From the NCBI GenBank assembly GCA_963575745.1, contig CAUYUJ010001753.1, forward strand, positions 33,478 through 97,477: DNA of 64,000 nt, written 5' to 3'. Below, piece by piece: positions 40,352 to 51,000 of the stretch (position 1 is its first letter; each line of letters starts with the position of its first letter). The notes beneath the pieces are model-generated. The model did not search any database and was not told the DNA's origin. It saw only the letters and a list, made by a program, of their open reading frames with translations. The position numbers and the translations under genes were made by a program. Source of the DNA: Prorocentrum cordatum (Eukaryota > Sar > Dinophyceae > Prorocentrales > Prorocentraceae).

Positions 40352-40632
40352 TCTCCTCCTCCTCCTCCTCCCCCTCCTCCTCCTCCCTCCTCCTCCTCCT
40401 CCTCCTCCCCCTTCCCCTCCTCTCCTCCTCCTCCTCCTCCTCCTCCTCCTCCTCCTCCTCCTCCTCCTCCTCCTCCTCCTCCTCCTCCTCCTCCTCCTCC
40501 CTCCTCCTCCCCTCCTCCTCTCCTCCTCCTCCTCCTCCTCCCTCCTCCTCCTCCTCCTCCTCCTCCTCCCTCCTCCTCCTCCTCCCTCCTCCTCCTCCCT
40601 CCTCCTCCTCCTCCTCCTCCTCCTCCTCCTAT
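40352..40632. repeat. (TCC)n microsatellite, about 280 bp
   Basis: The longest TCC block, with CCC and TCT variants. Confidence 0.97.
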
Positions 40633-40904
40633 CTGCTTTAAGCGCCTCCCTACTTCAATGATCGATTGGCTTCGCCTTTTCCATCTTCCTTAGGGGGCGG
40701 ACAGAACCCAATCTACTTTCAACGCCTTCCTACTTCATGGAGTGTTTCCTCATTGCTTGGGGCATGACGGGCGTCATGGCCCCCGGCCCTCCCCCCTATG
40801 ACGTAACGCCCCCCCCCCCCCTCAGTGCGCTCTGGGCACTGCCGCCGTGCGCATCGGGATCCGCAGAGGTGTCCGCATAGGAATCCGCATAAGAGTATTG
40901 TCCA

Positions 40905-41020
40905 CAGTCGTCGTCGTCGTCGTCGTTGTCGTCGTCGTCGTCGTCGTCGTTGTTGTCGTCGTCGTCGTCGTCGTCGCTTGTCGCTCGTCGCTCGTCGCTT
41001 ATCGTCGTCGTGCGCGCGGG
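40905..41020. repeat. (GTC)n microsatellite and CGTCGCT repeats
   Basis: (GTC)n at 40905-40980, then GCTCGTCGCTCGTCGCT. A similar stretch lies at 42222-42270 next to the inverted partner described below. Confidence 0.9.
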
Positions 41021-41164
41021 CGTGGCTGGATCCTTTTCTTGCAAAAAAAAGCAAAAAACATTCCGGGCCGATGGCGGCAATCATCTGGGGGGGTGGGGGG
41101 GGGCCGGTGACTTCACGTTTCGCGCCGGCGGCGTCTGGGAATGCCTAGGAATGACCGAGGACGG

Positions 41165-42215
41165 GTAGCAACAGCATGTAGGTGGCGATCTGCACCACAG
41201 CGCCTGTGTACACCACAGCAGCCGCGTGCAACACATCGCCAGCGTGTGCCACAGTGCTTGCGGGCACCACAGCGCTTGTGTACACCACAGCGCCTGCGTA
41301 CACCACGCCAGCCGTGTGCAACACAGCAACAGTGTACACCACAATGACTGCGTGCACTACAGCGCTTGTGTACACCACGGCGCCTGTGTGCACCACGACA
41401 ACCGTGTGCAACAGAGCACCACCTGTTGCATATATAATTTGAATACGAAGCCGTATGACATAATGCAATCGTTGTATATAGGATGTGGGAGGGAATCCTT
41501 ATGGAAGAAGGAGCGCCGCTGGAATCTACGAGTCCTTCCGAATCCGCCCGCATCATCTTCTCCCATTTGCGTCCAGGTGGTTCCACAAACAAAGTGGCCG
41601 TCCGAGATCCAGTAGACTTGATTCCGTGGACCATTTTGCGGTGCACGCTGAGATGCGCACGTGCGCTGTAGCGCCAACCCGCACGACAGGGGGGGAAGGG
41701 TGAGGGAGAAGGGGAAGGGGGAGGAGGAGGAGGAGGAGGAGGAGGAGGAGAAGGAGGAGGAGGAGGAGGTGGAGGCGGCGGAGGAGGGAGGACGGAAGAA
41801 CGTCGCATTCTATGATCAGCTCTTTCCTGGCGTGGCTTTTAGTTGTCCGCAGCAGATCCTGTCCTACATGCCCTTTCTACCTGTCCTGTGCACGCAGGCG
41901 CTGCGGTGTACCAGCGCTGGGCTGCACGCGGATGCTGTTGTGTAGACAGGCGCTGTGGTGTGCGCAGGCGCTGCTGTGCACGCGTGCGTTGTGGTGTACA
42001 CAAACGCTGCGTTGCACATGGTTGCTGCGGTGTACACATTCGCTGTGGTGTACACCGGCACTCTGGTGCACGCAAGCACTGTGGTGTACACAGGCGCTGC
42101 GTTGCACACGGCTGTTGCGGTGTACGCAGGCGCTGTGGTGTACACGCACTCTGTGGTGCACGCGAGCATTGTGGTGTACATGGCGCTGTGGAGCAGATCG
42201 CCACCTACATGCTGC
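41165..42215. repeat. Large inverted repeat built of a 30-bp minisatellite
   Basis: The left arm (41165-41440) starts CAACAGCATGTAGGTGGCGA and continues with ACAGCGCCTGTGTACACCAC-like units. The right arm (41880-42215) has the inverse: GTGGTGTACACAGGCGCTG units ending TCGCCACCTACATGCTGCTC. The arms are about 300 bp and the spacer about 440 bp, with a (GGA)n block at 41718-41790 inside. Confidence 0.85.
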
Positions 42216-42431
42216 TCGCGTCGTCGTCGTCGTCGCTCGTCGCTCGTCGCTCGTCGCTCATCGTCTTCGTGCGCGCGTGCGCGGCTGTGGTGCCGGAGCC
42301 ACACAGAGGGGGGGGGCGTTACGTCATACCCCCCCCACTGCGCCCGTCATCGCCGAGAATAAAGAAACGCTTGTATGTTTTGACTTACTTTTTTCCGACC
42401 GATGACCGATGGGTATCATGTATGAACATAG

Positions 42432-42516
42432 ACTTTCGGAGGTCCACACGGATTTCTTTGATCGGCGTTGGGCCCGCCAGGGGCGGCGCCTCCGGCGCCG
42501 CCCTTGGCGGGCCCGG
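42432..42516. repeat. Foldback element M2, diverged copy
   Basis: GGATTTCTTTGATCGGCGTT followed by GGGCCCGCCAGGGGCGGCGC and its inverse GCGCCGCCCTTGGCGGGCCC. The inner hairpin is nearly perfect. Confidence 0.7.
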
Positions 42517-42519
42517 CGC

Positions 42520-43116
42520 CGCCTCAGGGGCTCCGCGCGCGGGGGCCTCCGAGGGTGTATGTTTAAGCCGCTGTGTCTCCCGCCTCCGAGGGGCCCCGTC
42601 TTTCCCGCCCCCGCCCGCGGCCGCCCTGTCCGTCCTCTTCCTCCTGCTGCCTGCTGGCCACTTCGGTCTTCGGTGCCCCCGTTCAGCTCCATTCGGGCCG
42701 GACGAAAGGAGGGGATTGGGAAAGGGGGGGCTACGAAATTTGCTGCATGCAGCTAGTTTCGGCCCCACCGAGGGGCCCATTCCTCGATACATGGGCGCCT
42801 CCAGCGCCGGGAGGCGCCGGGAAAATCAGCTACGTGAGCTGATTCTCAATCCCCCCCTTTGCTATCCCCCCCTTTCGCCCGACCCGATCCATCGCCGGTG
42901 CTGCCATCCTGCCTCGCCGCCGACGACTTGTTTTTGTCGAGCGGCTGTGGCAGGGCTGGACCTGCACGCCGGTGTGCCGGATCTCGGCCGTGCTTTGCTT
43001 TTCGTGTTGAGAGCGAGGTACAAGACAACAGGTCGAGCAGAACGAAAAATCGCACGAACACAGCGAAAAACAACGTTTCGGTCCAGCCCTGAGCTGTGAC
43101 CTCTCCAGCCCTGCAG
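42520..43116. other. Intron-like sequence with an upstream acceptor tract
   Basis: Contains the CAGCTACGTGAGCTGATT palindrome near 42830, shared with 7269. It ends in GACCTCTCCAGCCCTGCAG before candidate exon H. Confidence 0.45.
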
Positions 43117-43183
43117 GACGATGGACCTCTTCGACGAGACCCTCGGCCAGCAGTTCGACCGCCCCCCGCACGACGAGGGCAAG
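43117..43183 (+). CDS. Candidate exon H of the M16-like metallopeptidase
   Basis: The acceptor is CTCTCCAGCCCTGCAG. Possible donors are GAGG|GCAAGG (43178, an excellent GC site) or AAG|GCGCCT (43183). The frame reads TMDLFDETLGQQFDRPPHDE. In M16 C-terminal domains the helix before the last repeat has the pattern W-EI---Q-FDR---E, which this fits (L-F-DE-L-QQFDR). It would follow exon G after a 23.5-kb intron holding the whole gene block. This is one of the three best M16 matches, with exons A and E. Confidence 0.45.
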
Positions 43184-43199
43184 GCGCCTCCGCACCGGC

Positions 43200-43322
43200 T
43201 CCTCTTGGGAGGAGAAGACACACACACAAGCACAAACATACACACAAAAGCACACATGAACGTCGGCCTCCAGGAAAAGATATGGAAGATATGGGAGGTG
43301 GATGGGGAAAGGCGACAGTCCG
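43200..43322. repeat. Dispersed repeat M10, + copy
   Basis: ACACACACAAGCACAAACAT and GAACGTCGGCCTCCAGGAAA match, inverted, 44690-44825. A partial + copy is at 14825. Confidence 0.8.
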
Positions 43323-43424
43323 GAAAATGTGCAGGCACACTTGCGAGGATTCCTGGGACATGTGTCTTTTTCCCAACCATCCTGTGGTGTTGGGTCCTCG
43401 TTTTGAAGAGACTATCCCCGCGTC

Positions 43425-43462
43425 TCCTCCTCCTCCTCCTCCTCCTCCTCCTCCTCCTCCTC
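43425..43462. repeat. (TCC)n microsatellite
   Basis: Short TCC run. Confidence 0.9.
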
Positions 43463-43479
43463 CCGGTGCTCCCCTCCAC

Positions 43480-44545
43480 ATGCGTCCGCCACACCCAGTG
43501 CAGCGCTTCGTGGCCGCATAGGGAGCTCCACGTAAGGCCCCAGTGGGGGTACCACATGCGTCCGCCACACCCAGTGCAGCGTTTCGCTCCACGTAAGGCC
43601 CCAGTGGGGGTACCACATGCGTCCGCCACACCCAGTACAGCGCTTCGTGGCCCCATAGGGAGGGAGCTCCACGTAAGGCCCAAGTGGGGGTACCACATGC
43701 GTCCGCCACACCCAGTACACCTTTTCATGGCCCCATAGGGAGCCCCACCCACCCAAGGCCTCAGTTGGGGTGGCCACAAGCGTCCGCCACACCCAGCACA
43801 GCGCGTCGTGGCCGCATAGGGAGCTCCACCTCAGGGCCCTGTGGGGGTGGCCACATGTGTCCGCCACACCCAGTACAGCGCTTCGTGGCCCCATAAGGAG
43901 CTCCATCGGAGGCCCCAGTTGGGGTGGCCACATGCGTCCACCACACCCAGTACAGCGTTTCGTGGCCAGTGGGACCGTCCGCATGCGTCCCGCACGCCCA
44001 ATTGGCATTTTCACCCACCCAGTGCAGCGCTTCGTGGCCCCATACGGAGCTCCACCGAAGCCCCCAGTGGAACCACCCGCATGCGTTCCGCACACGCAAT
44101 TTGGCATTTTCACCCACCCAGTACAGCGCTTCGTGGCCCCAATAGAGAGCTCCACCGAAGCCCCCAGTGAACCGCCCACAAGCGTCCCACACACCTGATT
44201 TGGCATTTTCACCCACCCAGTACAGCGTTTCGTGGCCCCATAAGAAGATCCACTGAAGCCCCCGGTGGGACCGTCCGCATGCGTCCCGCACGCCCAATTT
44301 GGCATTTTCACCCATCCAGTATAGCGCTTCGTGGCCCCATAGGGAGCTCCACCGAAGCCCTCCGTGGGACCGTCCGCATGCGTCCCGGAAACCCAATTTG
44401 GCATTTTCACCCACCCAGTCCAGCGCTTCGTGGCCCCATAGGGCTCCACCGAAGCCCCCAGTGGGACCGCCCGCATGCGTCCGGGAAGCCCAGTTTGGCA
44501 TTCTCACCCACCCAGTGCAGCGCTTCGTGGCCCTTGGGGAGCTTC
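43480..44545. repeat. Minisatellite T8, about 12 units of 76-100 bp
   Basis: Landmarks CAGCGCTTCGTGGCCCCATA, GGGAGCTCCACC and CCACACCCAGTACAG recur throughout. Later units contain TTGGCATTTTCACCCACCCA. T1 at 16975 is its inverse relative. The ORFs in it (such as GATKRCTGWVK repeats on the - strand) follow the repeat. Confidence 0.92.
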
Positions 44546-44689
44546 ACCGAAGAAGATATTCACAATTGCGGTAATCACGACTACATATGGTTAGGTCTTT
44601 CACCAGGGTAATTTAATGTGCATGTTCCTGGGCCGCTTCAACCTGCTCCTCGCCCCTCTCCTCTTCTCTCCTCGCATAGCGCAGCCTGG

Positions 44690-44782
44690 GCTGGAGTTTC
44701 GCCCTTCCCCTCCACCTCCCATATATTCCAGATTCTCCTGGAGACCGACGTTCATTTGTGCTTTTGCGTGTATGTTTGTGTT

Positions 44783-44825
<43 letters not shown>

Positions 44826-44830
44826 CTCTT
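44690..44830. repeat. Dispersed repeat M10, inverted copy, with (GT)n
   Basis: CCACCTCCCATATATTCCAG and GACCGACGTTCAT match the inverse of 43200-43322. The (GT)n run at 44785-44823 extends the CA-rich end. Confidence 0.85.
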
Positions 44831-44839
44831 CTCCTCCCT

Positions 44840-45430
44840 TATTTGCATATCCGTGGGCCCCTTTGACCTGCTCCTCGCCCCTCTCCTCTTTTTCTTTCCT
44901 CGCACGGCGCAGCCAGGGCTGGAGAGAGGCGCCCGTCTCCAGGGCTGCGCGGCGCGGAGTGCGGAGATGATCCGCGAAGCTGTCGGAGCAGTACAAAGGG
45001 AGCAGGCGAAAAAGACAGACGCATATTGCACCAGAGAGAAGCCCCAACCAGTGGATGGTTTTCGCTGAAGAGATCGACCGGGAGCCCGCGAGCCCGGGCA
45101 CCCAGAACCCACCGAAATCGGCCCAGAACCAATAACCGGGAACCCGGAACTGGGAACCCGGGAACCCAGCTTGCTACCAAAATCGGCGGGAAACTTTCGC
45201 CAAATCTTTCAACTTTCGCTAGGGCCCCTTCAGTGCAAGCACTGATTGGGGAATAAATCCCCGTGAAAATACTTGGAAATTTAGGGAGTGGAGGAGAAGA
45301 CAAAGAGCCAGATAATATGGCGAACGATGTGGGATCCTGGGATTTGTGTTCATTGATGTGTGTAACTATGGGCCGCTGTAGGAAGAGCAGATCCACCCAG
45401 TCACCCAGTCGACCAGAATGAGGGACACAA
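44840..45430. other. Unassigned sequence upstream of the LINE
   Basis: Overlapping repeats of GGGAACCCGG and AGAACC at 45100-45170. GACCTGCTCCTCGCCCCTCT occurs twice (44638, 44866). No gene supported. Confidence 0.4.
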
Positions 45431-45435
45431 TCAGA

Positions 45436-45527
45436 GGAGGAGGAGGAGGAGGAGGAGGAGGAGGAGGAGGAGGAGGAGGAGGAGGAGGAGGAGGAGGAGG
45501 AGGAGGAGGAGGAGGAGGGGGGGAGAG
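45436..45527. repeat. (GGA)n microsatellite just upstream of LINE ORF1
   Basis: Pure GGA triplets. Confidence 0.97.
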
Positions 45528-45642
45528 GGCAGGAGGGATGAGGGGGCAGGACCCTGACAGGTCGTGAACATGAAGCTGTGCCCGCACGGTGCAGGGAACA
45601 CTCCTCGCGGCAGGTTCTCGAGCGTGAGACGTGTCACCAGTC

Positions 45643-48002
45643 ATGAAACGTTCACGCTGTGTTTCGGGCGAGGGCCCACGCACAGTGGCCCGGCGTCCCG
45701 ACGACGTACGGCCCACCATCGAGTTCCCTAGCAACTGGGAGCGTCTCGAGCACATCCTGCATCGACTCGCTTACCGTCCAGAATCCGCAGACCCTTGGAC
45801 TGTGCTCGGCCTCGGCCCCCTCGATGGCCCGGAACCCGAGGAGGTGGACATCTGCGCCCGCACGCGGGCGGCTCGCACGCTGTGTTCTCTCGCGCGAGAC
45901 ATGGCGTGGGAAGAGGGCGACCTTCGCAAGGCCCAGGCCGTCGATGCAACCTTCGTCGCTGCTGGTGCCAAGTGCGAGGAGCTGCTCGCAGAAGCCAGGC
46001 GTGCGCGCTGCCGCACCCGCCCAGCCAAACTCCCCCGGTGGAAGGAGCTGGGCCCATCTCGCCCCTGGCTACACACACTTCGTCACGCAATGGTCGCAGC
46101 TCTTGGATGCTACCACCGACCACTCGCAGACCATCCAGTCCCACCGGCAGCGCAGCGCTCTGTTGGAGCAGGGCGACGAGCAGGCCTTGCGGCTGCTTGC
46201 AGGTCAGAGGGTCCTCGCCTGGGCACCTGAGAGCAAAGATGCCCTAGGCAGGATCCACGCGCAGCTTCTCCGGTCCGAGCCCGACTGTGCACCAGAGGCC
46301 CTCTACCTCTTGGCGCCCGTGCCGCACTTCTATGGGGTCGACACCGCTGCCAAGCTCCTCGACCTCTGGACTCACCCCCTGTTAGGGGAGAGGTTCGCCG
46401 CCACAGTCAGGAAGGTCACGATCGTCGTGCAGCCACTGGAATACGTGCTTCCCGGCCCCCGTGGGCCGCGGCATGTCCGTCAAGGGCTCGCTTGCTTCCA
46501 CCTGTCGCGGAGCGGGCCTCGCGCCGCCCCCAGCGTGGCTACCCCGCTCACACCCCTTCTGCAGGTGGAGGAGTACAACTCCTTCATCGTGGACGCGCAC
46601 ACGGACCACGTCCCCGAGATCATGCGAAAACTCGCCGACCCGCGCTACGCTGGCATCTTGGTGAGGCACCCGACGTGCAGCCCGAGCAGCACCGACGCCA
46701 GGAGCCGAGTTCGATTGGAGCTCATCTTCACTACGCGTCTCTCCGACATGGCCATGGAGATGCGCATGCGGGACATCAAGCGCCGCGTCCTGACGATCGA
46801 CAGCTACATTGGCCTGAAGTCCTTGTACACAGACCCGAACGCGCTCATTCTTGAATGCTTCTCCCCGCTGGCCGTGGCAAAGGTCAGCTCGCTCTGCTCG
46901 CAGCTGATCTTCCTTACCAGCGATAGGGTCCTGCTCCTCACGGAGGCCTCGACGGAAACGTGGACGCAGTTGCTGAACGACGCGGCGAAAGAGGACGAGG
47001 CGCTCACAATTACGTGCCTCCGCTGGAAGGCTAGCAAGTATGGGGGACGCCATTTCGCCGCTATCGACGCTACTGCTAGCGCGCTTACGGCATCCCGCCG
47101 CCGGAGGAATCGCAGGGGGAAGCCGGCTACGATCGTCGACCACATCACCGAGCTTCGGATCAATGGCGAGATCGGCCATGACAGCAAGGGGGTCATCAGC
47201 AGACTGCTGCAGCACGCCTGCCACGACCAGGCTCTGGACCTCCATCCAGCGCAAGACGCGCACCGCCCACAGATTGGCACCCCCGGGGGGGCCCCCAAGA
47301 GTGGGGTCGGGCTGTTCAGCCCTCTGGCGCAGGCGGGGAGCGCTGGACCTCCGGGGCGACAAGCCCCCGCACCCGGTGGGATGGCCGCCAAAGCGCGGTC
47401 CCCTTCCCCCGGGGGGTCGCCGGGTGCGCTGCCCCCAGCACGGCCGGGACCCTCTCCCCGGTTCGCCGTGTTGGGGTCGTGCCTGGTGGCCCGTCCTCCC
47501 CGTCGTGTCGTCGCCGTCGCTGTCGTGTCGTCCGTCGTGTCGTGGCCCGTTGGGGCAGGCCTGGGGTACCTAGGAACCTACCGACTCCCTCCCTGGCCGT
47601 TGGCCCCCGCGAGGCCGTGCCCGCGGGGGTCGGGGGAGGGGGTTGGTGGGTGACGGTACCTGGGCCTGCCCGGCCAAGGTGTGAGCGCGCCGGCGGCGCC
47701 CCGGGCGCGGCCCGTGGGGCGCCCGCGCGCGCGGGCCAACCGTGGCCCCTCGTTCCTGCCCCTTGGGGACCGATGACGAAGCCCACAGATTGGCACTTGG
47801 GTGCACCTCTTGGACCTCAGCCCCACCGCCCCCCCAGGCCACGCGCGGGTGTACCTGGGCAGCAGCGCTGACGTTCGCAAAGTCTACCAGGCGTTGCATG
47901 GGCAGGTCCTCAAGATCGGCACCGACACGGTCTCCATCACTGTGCTGAACGACGCTCTGGAGGCCACTTCTATTTCGGGAAACGGGACGCGGGGGAGCTG
48001 AG
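45643..48002 (+). CDS. LINE ORF1, interrupted (C-terminal RRM-like segment)
   Basis: ATG at 45643 (MKRSRCVSGEGPRTVARRP). The frame moves by one base near 46060 and then stays open to 47280. Residues about 45-110 (DPWTVLGLGPLDG...RKAQAVDATFVAAGAKCEEL) have the outline of a J-domain-like helix bundle without HPD, which is speculative. A 516-bp insertion (47281-47796) breaks the frame with stops. After it, the same frame resumes as WVHLLDLSPTAPPGH and then ARVYLGSSADVRKVYQALHG, which looks like the last strands and helix of an RRM. ORF1 ends in TGA at 48000. LINE ORF1 proteins bind RNA and often carry RRMs. ORF2 follows at once. Confidence 0.55.
47281..47796. mobile_element. 516-bp insertion in ORF1 with 16-bp direct repeats
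   Basis: GCCCACAGATTGGCAC occurs at 47265-47280 and again at 47781-47796. Removing one copy with the sequence between them (516 bases, divisible by three) rejoins one open frame. The insert is very GC-rich, has TGA stops, no TIR and no ORF of its own. It could be an element with a 16-bp target duplication, or an introner-like intron. Confidence 0.6.
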
Positions 48003-48093
48003 GGGTAGCTCTCCCGCTGCGTCGACCTCCGCGTGCCCCGGCGCATCCATTGGAATTCAGATTTTTACTTGCAGCGGCACCTCCTACTGGATC

Positions 48094-51000
48094 TTGGACG
48101 TCGTTATCGCTCTCCGCTCCGCCGTCGCGGTGCCGAGTGCGACCTGCCGCGTCTCTCCCAGTTCTTGGGCGCCTACCTCCAATTCGGCCACTTCTGCCTC
48201 TTCGTCTACTTCTTCTGCATCGCCGTATCTTTACCTTCCTCTACAGCACCTTTACCCCAATGCGACCCCCGACCAGCACGACGACGTCCCTCTCTGTCTC
48301 CTGCTTCGCCGGAAGTTTCATCGTGACCTCGGCGTGGATTGTCCACAAGATATCCGCCCCTCGAGGGACTCAATCCCAGACACGGCCACTCGACGACCGA
48401 CCCACCGCCCGCACTTGCCTTACAACGGTGACGTTTCGATAACCACATGGAATACCCAGGCGCTGTTCGCGACGAACCCGTCGTCTTTTCAGAAAAAGTC
48501 TGGGTACGTGCACAAGCTTATGACTACCCGCGACGTCGGCCTCTGGACGGAGACGCGCGGTACGGCAGGTGGCAATGCTGTCTGGACGAATCCGGTTGGT
48601 TGCCAGTCATGGTGGGCCCCTGGACCCACCGCTGCTGCTGCTGGGGTGGGAATCATTGTCAAGAACGAGTTCCTCGCCCTCTTCGACCCCGCACCCGCGT
48701 GGGCGATCACTATGCCAGGTCGAGCTGCCAGGCTCCGTCTACGGGGCCCGCTCTGCAATCTCGATTTGCATGTCATGTAGTTTCACGCGGGCTGCGAGGT
48801 CAAGCGCCAGGATGCCATCGACGCCGGCTTGGATGACATGGACCGCCTGCCGTCTTTTTTTTTGAACTACGGGAGGCGCTTCGTCGGCGCCTCTCCACGC
48901 ACATCGCTTCGAAGGATACTGCGCTCAGAATCCTCGGCGGCGACCTGAATTTCGTGGCCGACGAGAAGGATAGGATCAATTTGACTCGCATGATTCCGTC
49001 TGGAGCCCGCGACTCTCACGAGGAGGCCCGCTGGGGCGCTCTGGTTGCACGGCCGCACGGGCTCCGCGAACTTTACCAGCCCAACATGACGTACGCGTCG
49101 CCCAACGCACGCTCTCGACTCGACAGGCTGCACTGCAATCAGGAGCACACGCACTATCTGGACTACTACATGTCTTGCGCGGCCCTGCAGTGGTGCCCCA
49201 AGGAGCTATCCCGCCACAGGGCAGTCAGTTTCCGCCGCGCGCGGCCGTGCCGCGACGCAGCATTCTTGCAGCCGCTCGCCGACCACGTCGTCGACCACCC
49301 CGACTGGCCATCTAAGGTGGCTTTAGCTTTTGGGGAGCTGCTCGACCAGGATCCCGATGCATCTGCTTTGAAAAAGGCGCCGTTGCTCAAGGAGGCAATG
49401 CGGTCTGCTGGCACCCACCTGGACATGCACGGGCGCAATGTCACAGGCACGTTGACTACGGAGGATCGGCTGGGAACGACGATGCGATTCTTGCGAGCTT
49501 CGGAGCGGCAGTCTCCGAGCACGATCGGTTCTTGCATCTCCCGCAACCCCGCCTTGCGCACGATGGTCGACAACCCGTGCGACTTCACCGCCCCGCCCCA
49601 GGCGCGGCTCAGACGCATCCGTCAGCACGCGCTCGACCTGGCGCGCGACCACTCGCTCGAGGAGCTCAATCAGTTGCACGGCGAGTTAGCGAACCTACCC
49701 CCCGAGCAAGCCGCGCAGCGCCGCCGACGGGTCCATCGGCTGATCCACCGCCTCGCCCCGGGCCGCAGCTGCGCGACCTTCGCGATCTTGGACCGGCAGG
49801 GCCACGCGACCACCGACCCATCGGCGATGGCCTCCACCCTGCGGGACCACAAGTCGACGGTCTTCGCGGCCCAGGACACTGACGCAGACTTACGCGCGCG
49901 ATGTTTGCGCGAGGAGGCGGAGCACATCCCACCAGACGCGGCGCGACACCGGCCCATCGCCACGCCTACCCAGGACCATTTCAAGAAAGCCCTCCGCTTC
50001 TCGAAGAGTAGTGCCCCAGGCCCGGACGGCGTTGCATTCCGGGCGCGGCGCAAGCTTGGCGATTTAGGGACCGACGTTCTTTGTGAGGCGTTCTGCCTTC
50101 TCACCTCCGACGCTACGCTGGGAGCACTTGATAGGGACTGGCACGCCTTCAACGAGAGCCTCCTTGTCTTCTTGCCGAAGAAGCCTTCCTGCGAGATAGA
50201 GGACGGCCTCCTAGCCTACGAAGCGCCCAACACCAGACCGCTCAACATCACAAATGCTGGCAACTGGCTTATCTGCAGCGCTGTTCGGCCATGCATTGAA
50301 CCACAGGTTGCCCCAGCGATAGCCGGCGAACAGCGGGGCTTCATCAACGGACGCTCGATGCTGGCCAACGTCGTTGACGTGGAGGCGTCGATGTGAGAAC
50401 GCGCATTTGATTCGCCAGCGGCAGCCGCGGTGTTTTTTGACTTCGAGGCCGCCTTCCCGAGCGTCTCGCACGCCTTCCTTCGCGACGTCCTCGCGGCAAA
50501 AGGGTGGCCGCCTTGGATGCGCGCGTTCGTTGATGGACTATATTGGAACAACACCTGCAATATCTCTTTGGGTGGTCACAGGCACGAGGGATTCACACTT
50601 TGTTCTGGGGTTCGCCAGGGCTGCCCCCTCTCACCGCTACTATTCGCTGTTGTGTCGGACGTTCTTCTTCGGCGTATCCTGCGATTGACTCCGCTAGTCA
50701 CGCTCCGGGCATGCGCGGACGACATCGCCGCCGTACTCCCGAACGCCCTCACCGAGGCAGGCATCCTGGAGCGCGCCTTCACGGAGTACCGCGCAATTTC
50801 TGGCTTGCGGCTGCGCCACGGGAAGACGGCATGGGTCCCCCTCACGCTTCACGACGAGGGGGACGTCCGGAACGACCTACAACAACATGTACGCGTCTAG
50901 AGCGATTTTGCCATCCAACGACACGCCACGCACCTTGGATTCTGCATGGGGCCGGGCAGGGGAGACCAATCGTGGACGAAAGCGGTCGCCAAGTTCCAGG

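Noticed and set aside
41165-42215. CRISPR-like array
   Set aside because: The units of about 30 bp are contiguous and variable, with no unique spacers and no cas genes.
43412-44507. Large - strand ORFs with repeated GATKRCTGWVK
   Set aside because: All frames stay open through the T8 minisatellite, because the unit lacks stops. There is no independent evidence of coding.
50394-50396. UGA recoding in the LINE reverse transcriptase
   Set aside because: The copy carries several other lesions (TAG stops, frame changes), so decay is the better explanation.
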